Shown: piece after piece, positions 23,835 to 36,096 of the stretch | Numbering within the stretch: position 1 is the stretch's first letter | Layout: each line of letters starts with the position of its first letter | Origin: Punica granatum | Lineage: Eukaryota; Streptophyta; Magnoliopsida; Myrtales; Lythraceae | NCBI RefSeq assembly: GCF_007655135.1 | Contig: NC_045128.1 | Coordinates: 37,728,811 to 37,792,810 of the forward strand | DNA length: 64,000 nt | Direction: 5' to 3' | Made by a program: the position numbers and the translations under genes | The notes under the pieces: model-generated | Seen by the model: only the letters and a program-made list of their open reading frames with translations | Told to the model about the DNA's origin: nothing | Database searches by the model: none

Positions 23835-25126
23835 TCAACTGCGCGACGCCATAGACCCGATGCCCCTGGCCAGTTCATTAACGCCAGGATTGAACCCCAA
23901 GCAACCCAACAACCCTTGCTTGTACGGCAAGAAGGTCTTCTTCCTCATCTCCTCTGAGACCGCTCTGTTCTCCGTGTAGTGAATCTCGTGGGCAGACAAG
24001 TTTGACCTCGATCTCCGGCTCGATCTCGAGATAGAGGATCCGGCGCTATCGGTCGACCGGAAGCTGCAGCTCTTTGCATCCTCCGCAATGATGGCTGCCT
24101 TCCTAGACAGGGCTGTGTACTTCCTCAGCGGATCCCGGCTCGTCCCTCTGCCCTCAGACGCGCTACGGAAGAGCAAAAAGTCCCGGAAGCTCCATTTGCG
24201 GTAACCTTTCGTGAACGAGATTGATGAGAGGAGGGAGGAGAAGTAGGAGGCAGCCGACGAGTCAGGTTTCGGGTTGACAGAGTTTGCCGCTTGTGTTGAT
24301 GCAGCAGCACAAGACGAAGGGCCTTTGTTGGCCTCCTCATCAAGAACTATGTCTGACACTCTCAGGGGGGATAGAGACCGCGTTCCTCGCCGGAAATAGT
24401 TTGATGAAGTTGATGACGATGATGGTCGGAGGTTCCGGTCTCTTCCTCGGGTGTACCGTTGTTCCTGCAATTGGACGACATGATCAAAAACCGACGGAGA
24501 TGCAAAATCGGTAACATACGATTAAGTATGGAACAAATAGGAGCAGAAACATCATAACATACTCTCTGCTGAAATGGCGGCTCTGTTTTCCGGGTTTCTT
24601 CCAATGCCTTAGCGAACGGATCGAAATCTTCCGTCTGGACCGGTTTCTTCTTCGGGGAAAACCGAGACCTGGGCGTCCTCGGGGACGTGGTCAAGGACGC
24701 CGACTCGTTATCTCCTGACCCGACCTGCAACCGAGGTGGCAGCTTCAGGGGCCGGATTTTGCCACCGTCGAACAGCTCATCAGCAGAAGCAGACGCTCTG
24801 GCATCCAGTTGCCCGCTAAAATCGAACTCGAAATCGTCATCCACCTCACCATCTTCGGTACTTGTTGTTCTACCTCTATGCTTAGGGACCCCAGGCTTCT
24901 CCTCCCAGTCGAACGGAACCGCGGAGAGAGACTTCCTCGACCGGTTGATCTGGCGGAAGAAGTTGTTGATAGGAGAGGATTGGGTGGGGCTAGTGGGGGC
25001 ACTGAGGTTGTCGTAGAAACGGTGGTTGTGGCCAAATGGCTGAGGGCTGGAAGGGGCTGTGGTGTACGGAGAGGAGGCTGTGCTATGGAAGTTGAAGTCC
25101 AAGGGAGGGCCAGGGAGGATCTCCAT
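23835..25126 (-). CDS. DUF1645-like plant protein of unknown function
   Basis: Two exons on the minus strand, 24563-25126 and 23835-24464, join in phase 0 to about 397 aa. The N-terminus is MEILPGPPLDFNF. VPFDWEEKPGVPKHRG is a motif shared with DUF688/DUF1645-type plant proteins. FEFDFSGQL and SADELFDGGKIRPLKLPPRL follow, then acidic and Ser-rich linkers. The second exon carries YRKWSFRDFLLFRSASEGR, the conserved family block, and ends NELARGIGSMASRS. No transmembrane segment or catalytic motif is seen; it is probably soluble and disordered in large part. Related DUF1645 proteins (rice SGL) influence stress tolerance and grain length, but that role is not shown here. Confidence 0.8.
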
Positions 25127-26063
25127 GGCTATGGAGCTTGAGAGGAGCTCTCAGCAGTCAGCTCAGCTTTCCTGCTATGTGCCGAACGGTCTGGAATGGG
25201 GATCAGTTGATATATGGATCATCTTATAGGGGAAATTGAAGAGAGAGAGGAGACGTAGGGAGTAGTTGGAAAATAAAAAGGACATGAAATTAAAAATTTG
25301 ACAAGGGTTAATTTCATGTTGCCCCTCTGGTGATTCGAGTCCTACCTCAATTTGCTTCCCGTACTTTATGCCTGCGCAGCCCGTTTTGGTACTATTAGGA
25401 TTGCTAATGCACCATACAAATCATTTATGAAAATCAGATCCGTCGGTCGTTCACACACAAGGTGAGAAAAGAAACTTGGCATGATTATTATTAATCAACG
25501 TAAGAATAAGGGGTAACTTTCTTAATCGGACTCGTTAATATTCCCATATATTGTTTCGTCTGTGTTGCATATTCAAAAATTCTAAAAATTACGTGAATTA
25601 AGAACCTTTACTGATTTATTCTTCAGGTTTGATGGTAGTATTGAGCCGGACTTACCGTTGTTACTCCATCCATTGTACAGATCACTTGATTTATATTTTC
25701 GAATCGTTTCTGTTGGTGTTTGGAGTTGGTCTGGTATTAAGACAAAACTGAGACTATAGGGAGCAAATCGAGGTAAAAGGTGAACCTTCAGGGGGCAAAT
25801 TAGAATTAACCAAGAAAATCGGGGAGAAAAAGAGGAGAGAGAAAAGGGGAGAAAGAGAAAGGAAGGAGAAGGGGGAGTTGAAAATTTGACTGGAGATGCC
25901 TTAGGAAAGGGAACGGTCTTTGCTCAGGGGAGCCGCCTTTATCTATCTACCGACTGCTTTGTAACATTAAAAAATTGCTTTAATTGTTCTTGCTTTTTAC
26001 TTTCCCCCCTTTTTTTTGCCCTTTAGGGATGATAAACATGATTTTCATGTCCTAAAATCTAAT
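25127..26063. other. Upstream flank of the DUF1645-like gene and intergenic DNA
   Basis: 25127-25260 is the likely promoter/5' UTR of the minus-strand gene. The rest has no coding signal. A GA-rich stretch lies at about 25820-25870. Confidence 0.45.
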
Positions 26064-26258
26064 GATCCGTTTGATTTCGCAGTTAAAATTATAAAAATTA
26101 TAATTTTAATTTTAATTCAATACACTATATAATAAAAATACATATTTTTCAAGTTAAAAATTTTAATTTTAATTTTAACTCAACAAACTACACAATCATT
26201 TATCATTTTTCACAATCAAAATCAAAATTACATTAACTCTGAAACCAAACGCATCATA
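26064..26258. mobile_element. Short MITE, 'cgtttggtttc' family
   Basis: The left end 'gatccgtttgatttcgcagt' and the reverse complement of the right end 'gatgcgtttggtttcagagt' match as terminal inverted repeats. The inside is AT-rich with mirrored 'attttaattttaa' and 'aaaatcaaaat' blocks. Length is about 195 bp with no ORF. Confidence 0.7.
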
Positions 26259-27605
26259 ATAAACTGTTAAAAGATATTTTCCACTGGATTATGAATGGTG
26301 TCGGGAATAATTATTTTTTTGTCAAAACTCTGTATAGAAAAATTTAGAAAGGGTGAGATATTTTGCTTCAAAGATCTTCAAAGATCTCCTCTATTTTACC
26401 AAATGATCCTCGGGCATTTATTAGTATTACTAGAAAACCACCCATCCTACGTGCAGAGTTGCTAAATATGAAAAAAGATAATAGATTTATATTTATTAAG
26501 AATGAAAAACCTCGTATTAAAACTATTAATTAATAAGTAACGATATAAAGAGAGAAAATCATAAAATTGAATGAGAGTTTAGAAAAGAAAATATTTTTCG
26601 TGATATTAGGGCTCATGAGAGAGAAAAGAATAGAGAAATAGAGGAGAGGGGAAGATACACGAGAAGAGTGAGTGAGAAAATACATGACTATTATTTATGA
26701 TTTTTATTTTCTAAGAGTTATCTAATGATTTTTATAAATAAAAAAATTATATGTTGTGAGTTTTTTAAGAAAATAAAAGTGAGACGGAAAGTCTTACCTC
26801 GCATTTTATATATTAGTATAAATTACTAGATAACCTTTTCAATTAGGTTTAACTTAACCTAACAACCTCTCGTAAGAAAATCTTCTTCCATTCTCTAGTT
26901 ATTTTATTTTGGAACTTAATTGTTTTAACTTGGTGAGTGTTGCGTTGAAGATCAAATTTTTTGCGTTGAAGATCAAATTTTTTGTTATTGTTTTCTTGGA
27001 CTAAGGAGTGTCTGATTCGAATTTTATATTATTGGTGAAACTCGGTATGATAAAATATTTTTTGGACTCGAATTAAATTAGTTGGTGTTGTTATTTCTGA
27101 AACTCATATGATGAAATACCAATTTTATTTTTGTCAATTTTTTAGATTTTTATTAAAGTTTAAAAGTTCATTAATAAATAAAATTCTCAATACTAACTCG
27201 TTAACTTAGTGGAATGGATCTGTAAATTTTTCTTCAAAATCTTAATAGATTTGAGAAGAGTTTGAAAACCAATCCTTCTTAGAATCTGGATTTGGAATCC
27301 ATCCCATGATTATCCCTAGCTCTTCCTTTAGCAGATTTTTTTTATTTTTAAAGTTGGTTTCTGAAAATTTTGAAATCTTAAACCAAATAAGATTCTAGAT
27401 AAGAGATAATTCATCATAAAATATATAAATGATATCGCTCGGATCCATTGTTTAAGGCTCTGGTATAAGCATTTCGAAAAGTTCAGTTGAAAAAATTTTC
27501 AGATTTGATGATGTTAGAAACAAGAAAGGGACTTTATGCTTTACATATCACATAATAAACACGTATTTTACGTGGAAATCATTCTCATAGATTAAAAAAA
27601 TTAAG
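26259..27605. other. AT-rich intergenic DNA
   Basis: No gene seen. 26941-26982 holds a 21 bp tandem duplication (tgcgttgaagatcaaattttt twice). 26430-26830 looks like degenerate repeat sequence with no clear ends. Confidence 0.4.
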
Positions 27606-27871
27606 AATGTGTTTGGTTTTAGAGTTGAGTTGAGTTTTGGTTTTAATTAATTTGTAATGATTGTATTTTTAAATTATAAGAAAAAGTGTAAAAAAGTAAT
27701 GAATAATGGAGAGAAAGTAATGATTGTGTTGTTAAATTGTGAAAAAGTAATGAATAGTTGAGTAAATTTAATATTAAAAATTGAATTGAATGATTAAAAA
27801 AATTTTAAAAAAGGGAAAAAATTAATAATTGTGTTGTTGAATTAAAAATAAGTGGAGTTGAGTTGAGTTGG
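27606..27871 (+). mobile_element. MITE, 'gagttgagttgag' family, copy 1
   Basis: Starts 'atgtgtttggttttagagtt' with 'gagttgag'. The inside has 'gtaatgattgta', 'aaaaagtaatgaata' and 'taatattaaaaattgaattg', and it ends 'gtggagttgagttgagttg'. The same order occurs at 37623-37920 and, inverted, three times inside the B3 array. About 265 bp, no ORF. Confidence 0.82.
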
Positions 27872-28053
27872 GCCCGTTTGGTTTCAAAGTTAAAGTAACT
27901 TTGATTTTGATTTTGATTTTGATTGTGGAAAAGGACAAATAAAATGGTATTATAAATTTGACTTGGGAAATGTGTATTTTTGTTGTGTAGTGGGTAGAGT
28001 TAAAATCAAAATCATGATTCTAAAATCAGACTATGAAAACAAACGCAGCCTTA
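27872..28053. mobile_element. MITE abutting the previous one, 'cgtttggtttc' family
   Basis: Left end 'gcccgtttggtttcaaagtt', then (gattttgattttg)n. The right end 'aaaatcaaaatcatgattct' closes with 'aaaacaaacgcagcc'. The ends are inverted copies and resemble the element at 26064. No gap separates it from the MITE on its left. Confidence 0.72.
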
Positions 28054-28768
28054 AAAAAACGATTCGCAATTTAACGTAAAATTATATATAGATAATGTTA
28101 AAAGAAAAAGTGCTCACGATCAACATCAGGTTTTACCCTAATCAAAGAATCATGTCTTATACGAATGAAGATCCTCGGTTTTCCTTATTATTGAGATCGG
28201 CTCGCGTGGTGGGTGTGCATAATCAGGGGCTAAAATTTTTGACGATGCACACATAAATGGAAATTTTAAAGAAAGTTAAATAAATTCGTAGAATGCAAAC
28301 AGCTCATCAATTCTATATTTCTAGGGACAAGCTTTATTTGAGAAGTAACATCATTGTCTCTAATCTCTTTTTTATTTTTATTTTCTTTTCCTTATTATTG
28401 GATTAATCGAGACGTAGCATGCATGATTAGTTCTAGCAAAAAAGATATATAAAAAGGACGTCACGTTAATTAATTAACCATTTTCAGCCCCCACACTCTT
28501 ATCTGGCCAGTAATTGTCAACGACATAAAGGGGGCACAATTGTTTGCATTATATTATAAGAATGGACACTTCTGACTTCAATATGTCGATACTCTCTGGC
28601 TGCCGCACCTGTTCCCATCTTATTACCGATTGCTGTCCAGCGGTTGGAAGGATACGGGTATATATTCCTACTAAAAATACGAATGAGAGATACGCCCAGA
28701 AGAGCGGCTTCGATCATGTATAGACTATATATATCCATATAGTGGAATTTTTTGGGTTCAACGGTTGA
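28054..28768. other. AT-rich intergenic DNA
   Basis: No gene or clear repeat recognised. Confidence 0.4.
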
Positions 28769-29002
28769 ATATTCAGTCACGCGTGCCCGTATGAAATGTT
28801 TTCGTATTCGAAGAATAACGTTTTGTACTTATACGAAATAAAAGTGACGAGACAGTCGACTGCATGTTTGGCATTTGTATGAAAATGAAGTCTCGACATG
28901 ACTGTCGATTGTATTGTTCATACAATCGGCGCTTTTGTTTCGTACGAGAACCAAACATTATTTTTCGAGTAAAAAGCATTCGTATGAGCGCCACTGAATA
29001 TG
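28769..29002. repeat. Imperfect inverted repeat (foldback MITE-like)
   Basis: The arm starting 'tgaatattcagt' at about 28766 and the arm ending 'actgaatatgg' near 29002 are inverted copies over about 105 bp with mismatches. 'ttcgaagaataacgtttt' on the left faces 'ccaaacattatttttcga' on the right, and 'tatacgaaataaaagtg' faces 'cgcttttgtttcgtacg'. There is no ORF of note. Confidence 0.7.
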
Positions 29003-30751
29003 GAAAATTCGTCCGTTTAGCTGTGTCTTTTGCTTTCTACCCAGCTTGCCTTTTTTAAAATATTCAAATCGGTGAATGATGATTTGTCTGGAAGCGACAA
29101 CTGATGAACAAGAACGTCTTATTTCTCCTTGCATGTTAGATTGCCCACAAGATGGGACTAGCGGCGAGAATGGATTTCATTTCACATATAAGCTATCTTG
29201 ATCCCATCGAATATATGCATTTTTAATAACTATTAATTATTTCGTTATTTCAAGCAATTTTAGCATTACACATTTCCAAATAGCGGTTATTGAACCTTTT
29301 GTTATCTTTAGCAACGCGCGGCCCTTTCATTTAGTTGTACTAGAATCAGTTTCAATTTATTTATTAATTATAATATATAAAAGTCGAGCCGCAATACGAG
29401 AATGGTTCACTTTTACAAAATCCTCAACTCATGGTTAATATTTTTTCGATTGCTTGAATAATTTAATTCTTGATCGGAGGTTTGTGCATTTGTCATTTTT
29501 CTATCATTGTCTCTTCACATTTTCCACATTCTATGTATAATATTGGAAATGCATTTTCTACACTCGATATATGTAGTATATCAAGAAGATATTGAATATT
29601 TTCTTTATAAAATTTTAAAAAATTATCCATTGCAAATAAAAATATTATGAATAATTTGAAGAGAAAATTTCAGATAAATTAAAACATCCTTAATAAAATC
29701 GAAACAAATTAAATGTTAATAATTTTTATGCACACCAAGTAATGAACGAGCATGCACTTAGTTTTATTGTAGACAAACAAAAGTCGGATTTAATTTTCTT
29801 TCTTCTATATTGAATTTGCAACATTAAGAAAATAAAGAAAATGTTAAGCTGTCGAAATTGCTGAGATTTCCCGACCATTAAATCTGACTTTGTCAGAGGT
29901 AGAGATCTGACTTCGTGAAAACATGTCTTATTTGATGTAACGCGAGGAATATAAACTATTATATGAGCAAGCAAATGGCAATGAGTGAAAATAATTCTTT
30001 AAATAATTAGTTGGGAAAAAAAAAAAGAAACTAAGTGGAAAGGCCAAAAGGCTCGTGTCTATTATGTATGTGGTGTAAGCTCGATTGACTTGATCTAAAT
30101 TATAAATTTTAATTACGTAATGACCTTTGGACCACTTAATCACGCACATCAATTTGATGTAATTCAGCCGTGAAAACTGAGGCAGAATCCCTGATTTTTC
30201 AATTCAATGGCGGCTTTGGATTGAACCGACTGTTTGCTATTGCAATATTTGACCTCATATCTGTATTGATAATCTTAATTGAGGTTGAAAATGCCAAGTA
30301 CATTTGTCCTTTAATATTTGAGATGGCGACTGCATGAGAAGTAGCTCGTATTCGACTTCAGCACGTGACAGTTCAACAGATCAACCGAAAAACGTCGACG
30401 GCTGTAAAATATCAAATAGGTGCGTTCCGCTATTAGTCAGTTGTACCACGTGTACATATATCCAACTGTGTCGTTCACGTCGTGGAACATTAGTTTAATT
30501 GTGTTTTAACATGATTTTCGATCGTACTATAAGAAAGGGCATGCAAAATTGAAAATAATAATAATTTCTTTTTCGCACCCTGAAGTTTCACCTCGGTTAC
30601 ACTTTGAACGAGGTGGCCATATAGCATCGGATGGCTTTGCGTGCATGTGGAGAAATGCGAAAAATCAATCACCGTTAGCTTATAGTCCTCCATAAGTCTT
30701 CCATTGTTGCACAAAAATTGACGGGTCGTCAACCTTTGTTCTTCGTACGAT
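29003..30751. other. AT-rich intergenic DNA upstream of the TIR gene
   Basis: No gene recognised. The final part (about 30.5-30.75 kb) is the presumed promoter of the TIR-containing locus. Confidence 0.4.
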
Positions 30752-31824
30752 ATGGACTACCTCAGAGATATCTGCCCCCTCTTCCACAAGGACGTAGCCT
30801 CTCTCGGGGCGTTTCGCCAAACTAATAACCACCATAAACCAATGCCGAGGCTGCCACCTCCAGTGCCTTCCTCTTCCTCTCCTCAGTGGAAGTACGATGT
30901 GTTTGTCAGCTTCCAAGGAGAGGACACGAGGAAGGGCTTCGCATCCCACCTCTTTCGAGTTTTAAAGCAGGCGGACATCCACTGCTATCGGGATGAAGAC
31001 AGGGACGAGAGGGGAGGGGGGGTGGTTGGGCCCATGCTAATGGATGCCATCCGGCAGTCGAGGATCGCCATAGTCCTATTCTCCAAGTGTTATGCGGACT
31101 CAAGGTGGTGCCTGCAGGAGCTGCTTGAAATCCTGAAGTGCAACAGGGAGCTCCGGGGCCACGGGCATGAGGTCATTCCCACTTTCTACGATGTGGAACC
31201 AAGCGAATTCCGGAGTAAGAGTGGGGCGTTTGGAAAAGGGTTCAGGAGGAGCAAAGCCAGGGACAAGGAGGAGAAGGAGCCTTGGAAGGTGGCGCTTGTA
31301 GAGGCCGGGACCTTATCAGTGTGGCACCTGGAAAATGATGCCAACGCGTACATAGTAACTAGTTGTATTCCTCTACCTTAGACTCTTCAATTTTAGGTGA
31401 TTGATCCTTTAAGACGCGCCTTAAGCAATCGTTTTTCAAGGTTTTGGCTGAAGCAGGGTAATGCAATTAGTAGAGTGTTGTTAGTGATCAATGACAGGCC
31501 TAGTGTTAGGGATATGGACAGGACTTGCTCATTAGCTAAATCGATATCGTGCTGAAGTATTGTTCAAGATGTTCCAGACAAACTGTTTCGATTTTTTGGA
31601 CTAAGCTTGTAAAGATAAGTACATAATTTCCTTTTCTCTTCTAAAAAAACAAAAGCTGATGTACATCCATTTACTCTTCCTGCAGGGATGAAGCTGAGTT
31701 GATTGAGCAAGTAGTTGACGAACTTGTCAATCAAGTTTTCTACTCACGATCTCCGAGAATGTCCGAGATGCGAACGAGCAGGGTCTCGTGCATTTACAGA
31801 AGAAGCTTCTCCAGGACATCTTAA
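30752..31824 (+). CDS. TIR-domain protein, possible truncated TIR-X product
   Basis: Exon 30752-31347 splices in phase to an exon from 31686. GC plus G completes an Ala codon before DEAELIEQVVDELVNQV, and translation then runs to a stop at 31822-31824, giving about 244 aa. The TIR domain starts at YDVFVSFQGEDTRKGF (about residue 48). It has ADIHCYRDED, IRQSRIAIVLFSKCYADSRW, CLQELLEI and VIPTFYDVEPSEFRSKSG. The Glu in WCLQEL matches the catalytic Glu of plant TIR NADases. A Met at 30842 is an alternative start. The exon is intact although the downstream NB-ARC and lectin parts are broken, so a short TIR protein could be made. TIR proteins act in pathogen sensing and cell-death signalling. Confidence 0.65.
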
Positions 31825-34756
31825 AAGCAAAACGCGTCATGCAGTCTGAACACGACAGAAACATCAATACCAGCGAGATCAGGACCTGACTGCGCCAGAA
31901 GAAGATACTCCTCGTTCCTGTCAATGTGGATAGGAAGGAGCAAGTCAACACTTTTATTGGAGAGGGAAAGTTTCTTGGTCCAGCAAGTAGAATCTTAGTA
32001 ACATCAAGGGATGAGCGATTGCTCGATGATCTTAAGGTGGACGAGAAATACATGATCTCAGGATTAAGCCCTAAAGATTCACCTCAACTTTTTAATCATC
32101 ATGCATTTAGCGAAGGTAGTCCTAAAGAGGGATACGAGGAGTTGTCGAAGAATCTTTTTCATTACGCAGGGGGGATTCCTCTGGCCCTCAAGGCTTTGGG
32201 GTCCTTTTCTTTCCGAGAAGATTATAGATGAGTGGTGTCAAATACTTGAGAAGTTGGTGGGAAGCCCCCGCCTCGACTCAATTGGGATTTATATGGGATC
32301 AGTTTCGTCTCTCTATCACTATCGGCCTGTCGGTCCATATGGTGGTCAAGTTGGTTATTCTTTTGACGATGGGATACGAACTACAGTGAGGAAAATTGTG
32401 GTTGTCGTTGCATCAGCGATTCAGTCCATCACAATCGGCTATGAACACAATGGCTCTTTGGTTCGTTCATCTACATATGGTGGAACTCTTGCTGATGAAC
32501 AAGGGAAAGCTTACGCGGTTAGTCCATGAACTGCTTTTCCACTCTATCGGGATAATCTACTGTATTGGGTCTGTTATCATAATCCAATGTCCTGCTAACA
32601 GTTCAGACTCCTTAGTCTCTAATACACGAAAAAGTATGCCCTTAAGCATGTAGGTGGTATTTGATTATCCAAATGAGTTCTTAACTTCAGTCTCAGGGAA
32701 TATTACTGAGTTCTATGATCTCGACGTTATTCGATCCCTTGTATTCAAAAGCAAGAAAAGGAAATACAGACCATTTGGTGAAGAGAGAGGGACATCTTTC
32801 ACTTTTCCACAAGTTGAAGATGGAAAGATTAGCAGTTTTTTTGGGAAAATGCGACCCATATCACCTCGGTTCCATTGGAGCGTACTTCGGACCAGTTTCA
32901 CGTCCATATCCATTCAGCACCATTGGATCCTTTGGTAACACTGAAGGTGAACCTTGGAATGACGGAAAACATACAGACATAAGGCGAATTGATTTGTTGA
33001 TCGATTCTGTAGTTGAGTCAATCCGTATTACATGTGACAATTACAGGCATCCTATTGGCCCCTTCATACACGGTAAAAGGTGTTATTGGAAAAAAAATAC
33101 GCCGTAAGTTCCATTCATTCCTAATGGACTTCTTGGTGTAGACAAACAAAGGTTCTGTCATTGCAGTTCTCATTTCAATTTTCTTCAGTTGTTAGGTTGA
33201 GCTGGACTATCCATATGAGTACTCAACTTCGATATCAGGCTATAAAGGAGAGATTCCTGAAAAAGTCCTGATCCGGTCATTGACGTTTCAGAGTAATAAG
33301 AAACATATGGACCATTTGGTGTAGGACTGGGAAAGCGGTTTTCAATGCAGCTAAGTGGTGGAAAGATTGTGGGGTTCTATGGGAAAGGCCATGCTTCTCT
33401 TCGGTTAATTGGAGCACATCTTGAGCCAGTCTCTCATGTACATCCCTTCACGAACATTGGACCTTTTGGAGGTGAAGACAGCGATTGTTGGGATGATGGA
33501 AAATTCAATGGTTTGAAGCGGATTGTGATTACTTGGGGATGGGTTATTGATTCCGTCAGTTTTCTATATGACAATGATGGGATCACAGCGGCTGAAACAA
33601 GACATGGTGGAACTGGTGGATCGAATTTTGGGGCTGTTAGTGTCATTTGAACTCGTCTATCTTAAATAGTGAATAACAGTCCTCATTCTCATCTAACAAG
33701 TTTAAAGTTTTAGATCGGTTGCTGTTGGTCCGCAAGATTTCACAACTAAGATATGCAGTACTTACACATAATATCCAGGACTAGAAAGAATGTCGAACAG
33801 CAGTTAGCATAACGATTCAGTATGATTTATATGTTCTACTTTTGATTCTAATCATTTGACAGGTTGAATTGGATTATCCCGACGAGTATATGGCTTCAAT
33901 GGCCGGATACTACGTGGAATTCGATGGGCACATTGTTGTCAGATCACTCACATTTCAAAGTAACAGACGAACCTATGGACCATTTGGCGGTGAACAACTG
34001 AAAGGCGAACATATTTTAGGACTCCTTGGAATGTTGGAAAGGTGATTGGATTTCATGGAAGAAGCAGTAATTATTTGGAATCAATTGGAGCGCACTTTGG
34101 ACCGGTTTATCATCTGCACCCCCTGAAGACTCTCGGGCCTTTCGGAGATGACAGCGGACATCCTTGGAATGATTCATGGGATGTTGGAAATCACAGTGGT
34201 TTGAGACAGATTAATATCAGATGTGCAACTATCATTGATTCCATTTGTTGCATATATGATGATAATGGGAACTCCGTACAGGCATCAACACACGGAGGAG
34301 ACAGGGGGGAGCCCAACCAGGTTAATTTGTTACTCCAAACTTTCTGTCGTTTGTCTTTGATTCAATCTAAAAGAATCGAGAACCTCCACAGACAGGCTTC
34401 TGCTGTTGTATTATGGAAAATGCAAATCGTATATATGTGTCCATTTGTCACTTAACGTCTCTTTCATGAATTTGCAGATCATATTGGATCATCCTGATGA
34501 ATACCTGACCTCCATATCTGGTTATGCTGGAAAATTCCTTGACGAGATTACCATCAGATCACTCACATTTCAAAGCAATAAGAAGACACATGGACCCTTT
34601 GGTATCAGAGAAGGAAAACACTTTTCGTTCTCCTCCAACATTGGGAAGATAATTGGGTTCCATGGAAGTAGCAGTACATATCTCAATTCAATTGGAGTCC
34701 ACACTGAACTCTTATCCTCCAATAACCCTTCTATCAAATTGCTAGAGTTGGAATAG
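31740..34756 (+). pseudogene. Decayed NB-ARC fragment fused to four jacalin-lectin domains
   Basis: Continues the TIR exon but in broken frames. After NQVF the frame jumps to ENVRDANEQGLVHLQKKLL, so the P-loop (GxGGxGKTT) region is missing. An internal stop falls before the degenerate kinase-2 (KILLVPVNVDRKEQV). ILVTSRDERLL (RNBS-B) and GGIPLALKALG (GLPLA) remain. A further frameshift leads to EKIIDEWCQILEKL, which abuts the tail of a jacalin domain (RLDSIGIYMG), so ARC2 and LRR are absent. Four jacalin units follow, at about 32330-32910, 32930-33430, 33460-34110 and 34130-34756. Each has a GPFGG-like start, a W(D/N)DG-like motif, an intron, then LDYPxEY...SGY and RSLTFQSN...GPFG. Single-base frameshifts lie near 32845, 33300 and 34010. 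The last unit ends in a stop at 34754. Confidence 0.8.
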
Positions 34757-36096
34757 AACGAAACTCGACGAGTATATATTCATTAGTAAGGGATGTATTA
34801 CTTTATCATCTGCCTTTTCAATTTTTTTTTATCTGCCTTTTCAATTTTTTTTTACCATTCCTTGATATTATATACCATAAACTTTAGCCCCAGAACTGTG
34901 CCCGAGACAAGTTTAAAAACGATCCGACCAGCATGACTATAACAACCCAGGCAATCAGGGACTGGTCCATCTCTTCTCATTACTTCGTTTTGTGAGAACA
35001 TATCTAGTAGAGAAGCTTTCTTTTGCCTATTTTATTAAACTTTTCTTCGTCTGCGGTTCCCACATGCAAGTCCTGATTACCTCCATGGGTAATCCTGATG
35101 ATCATATCTATTGTCTAATCAGCAACAAAATCTTGATGATCATCTCAACCTACTCGTTGTTTCTACAGCTCAACGGAATTACATGCAGCAATTACTCATA
35201 AAAAATGGTTCTCAATAGAAAGGACGATAGCGAATTAAGCTTCTTTTAAAAACTGAACATGGATTTCCAATGAATAAGATGCCCGATGGCTAGGATATAC
35301 AGATTCATCAAGGAACATGCAAGCATGTATATATTTTACAAGCAATTCTAGCCATGAGAGAAAGAACGCATGCCAGCTCTGCTAGTATTGTATCTGCAGT
35401 CATGAAATTCACAAAGCTAATTGAAGGTTCCCGGGCTATCAGATAACTGCTAAAATTACTACAACTTGAGCTTTTTGTTAAAATGCACTTAGTGTACATC
35501 CAGGATATGATGCCATTTCAACTGAGGAAACTCAACTCGTAGAAGGTGAAATGCAAATTTGAGCTTGATCAGCATCTTTTTCCTAATATGCGAGCGGTCA
35601 AGCTGGATTTTATTTACCCATGTTGACATCTTGCTCTCCTTCTAGTTGTCCTCTAGGACATGATCACCTCCGTAAAAAACTGAAAGAACAGATCACACCG
35701 AATACAAGCTTAGGAAGATAAAACTGAATGAATTAATGCGACCTTTCCTTTCTACAGAAGTTGATCAGATACTTTTGATTCTCATCATTCCACTGCGCTG
35801 AGAAAATTCAATTTGTTTTTCTTCACATAGGTGTAGCGTGAGGCAACAAAGTTCGACCTGTTTGTCCTATGAAATAGATTCATTGGACCTGTTTCTCGAA
35901 AACATTTCCACTGATCAATGCTATTGGCATCAGATAAAGAGTTCTTAGCCTAAACGTAGTTGATTTAAGCCGGTGAATTTCAGTTGCGGAGACTGTGCAA
36001 GTCCAACGGAGTTGCATAACTTTCAATTACTACGATATATGCCTTATTCTACAGATACTCGGTTCAACTTAGAATTTTGTGCTGCATTATAATTTC
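34757..36096. other. Intergenic DNA
   Basis: No gene recognised. A 23 bp tandem duplication (atctgccttttcaatttttt...) lies at about 34807-34852. Short ORFs lack domains. Confidence 0.4.
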
